A stretch of DNA of 5,737 nucleotides from Halieaceae bacterium (GTDB lineage Bacteria > Pseudomonadota > Gammaproteobacteria > Pseudomonadales > Halieaceae): NCBI GenBank assembly GCA_018666055.1, contig JABJAS010000202.1:1-5737 (forward strand), given 5' to 3'. The notes below the pieces were generated by a model. It was given only the letters and a program-made list of their open reading frames with translations, was not told the DNA's origin and ran no database searches. Made by a program: the position numbers and the translations under genes. This document shows, piece after piece, positions 5,121 through 5,737 of the stretch (the stretch's first letter is position 1; each line of letters starts with the position of its first letter).

Positions 5121-5737
5121 ATACCCTCAAGCATCTCCCGAGCATGGGCTAGCGTGCTGTCCGTGAGTTTGGCCCCACCCAGCATGCGCCCGATTTCCTG
5201 AACTCGGTCATCAGCGTTGATATAAGACAAGGCAGACCTGACTTCGTCCTCTCCGTCTTTGGTGATTAACAGGTGCTGTTTGCCTTTGGCCGCGACCTGG
5301 GCTTGGTGTGTCACCACCAATACCTGGCTGCGCGCCCCCAGGGTGGCGAGCAGATCGCCCACTATTTCAGCGACCCCGCCACCAATACCCACATCCACTT
5401 CATCAAAAATCATGGTGGGTGAAATGGTGGTGTCGGTGGCGACCACTTGCAGCGCAAGGCTAATGCGCGACAGTTCACCACCAGAGGCCACTTTATTCAG
5501 CGGACCGGGTGAGGCGCCGGGGTTGGTTGCGATCAAAAATTCAATGTCTTCAGCGCCCCGAGGATCCGGTTCGTCTGACTTGAAGGGGATCAGCGCCACA
5601 TCAAACTGACACTTCGACATTGCTAATTGGCCCAAGGTGTCCATGACCCGCTGTCCCAGCTTCACCGCGGCCTTGCGTCGTAAGCCCGATAGCTTTGTCG
5701 CATGACTGCGCCAGTCGAGTGCGGTGTCCTCCAGCGC
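5117..5737 (-). CDS. recN: DNA repair protein RecN, C-terminal part (partial)
   Basis: RecN is an SMC-like ATPase that helps repair double-strand breaks. The frame is open from the stop TAG at 5117-5119 to the window edge, giving 206 residues; the family is about 550 residues, so the Walker A domain and most of the coiled coil lie to the right. The visible part begins at the end of the coiled coil (KLSGLRRKAAVKLGQRV, about 15-31). It then has the ABC signature VASGGELSRISLALQ at 83-97, Walker B TMIFDEVDVGIGG at 108-120 with the catalytic Glu, and the switch His in VVTHQAQVAA at 141-150. All key residues of the C-terminal head are present. GTG 5665 is an internal Val codon, not a start. Any LexA-controlled promoter would be outside the window. 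The last four bases overlap the end of fur. Confidence 0.96.
   Translation of the reverse strand, partial: ALEDTALDWRSHATKLSGLRRKAAVKLGQRVMDTLGQLAMSKCQFDVALIPFKSDEPDPRGAEDIEFLIATNPGASPGPLNKVASGGELSRISLALQVVATDTTISPTMIFDEVDVGIGGGVAEIVGDLLATLGARSQVLVVTHQAQVAAKGKQHLLITKDGEDEVRSALSYINADDRVQEIGRMLGGAKLTDSTLAHAREMLEGI

Overview
The window looks like the chromosome of a gammaproteobacterium, probably a marine or Pseudomonas-like lineage. Evidence is the conserved gene cluster smpB / ratA-rnfH / bamE / fur / recN, the Fur sequence (Pseudomonas-type, ending in a LYVRK-like tail) and moderately high G+C. The lineage is inferred from gene order and protein resemblance only. No mobile element, CRISPR array, rRNA or tRNA is visible.

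Left part (1-1360, + strand): the last 29 codons of an unrecognised gene, then a MOSC-domain protein, then a TauE/SafE-type membrane permease. The MOSC gene starts 9 nt after the upstream stop, and the permease overlaps the MOSC gene by ATGA, so this looks like one operon with a possible sulfur theme. A short degenerate 15-nt tandem repeat fills the gap between the permease and the convergent smpB gene.

Middle part (1413-4089): smpB (trans-translation, - strand) diverges from a 437-residue SNF/NSS-family transporter (+ strand). The transporter is followed by ratA and rnfH, which overlap by ATGA. The transporter is a divergent family member: several positions that bind Na+ or shape the substrate pocket in LeuT are changed.

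Right part (4139-5737): bamE (outer-membrane lipoprotein of the BAM complex, - strand) has an unusually long acidic tail and diverges from fur (+ strand). fur converges on recN (- strand, 5' part outside the window), and the two genes share four nucleotides at their 3' ends.

Most genes are housekeeping: ribosome rescue, outer-membrane assembly, iron regulation and DNA repair. I do not see a previously undescribed system. The observations most worth checking are the MOSC protein with Tyr where the family Cys is expected, the degenerate sodium sites of the transporter, the possible leaderless starts of smpB and ratA, the acidic BamE tail and the 15-nt repeat.
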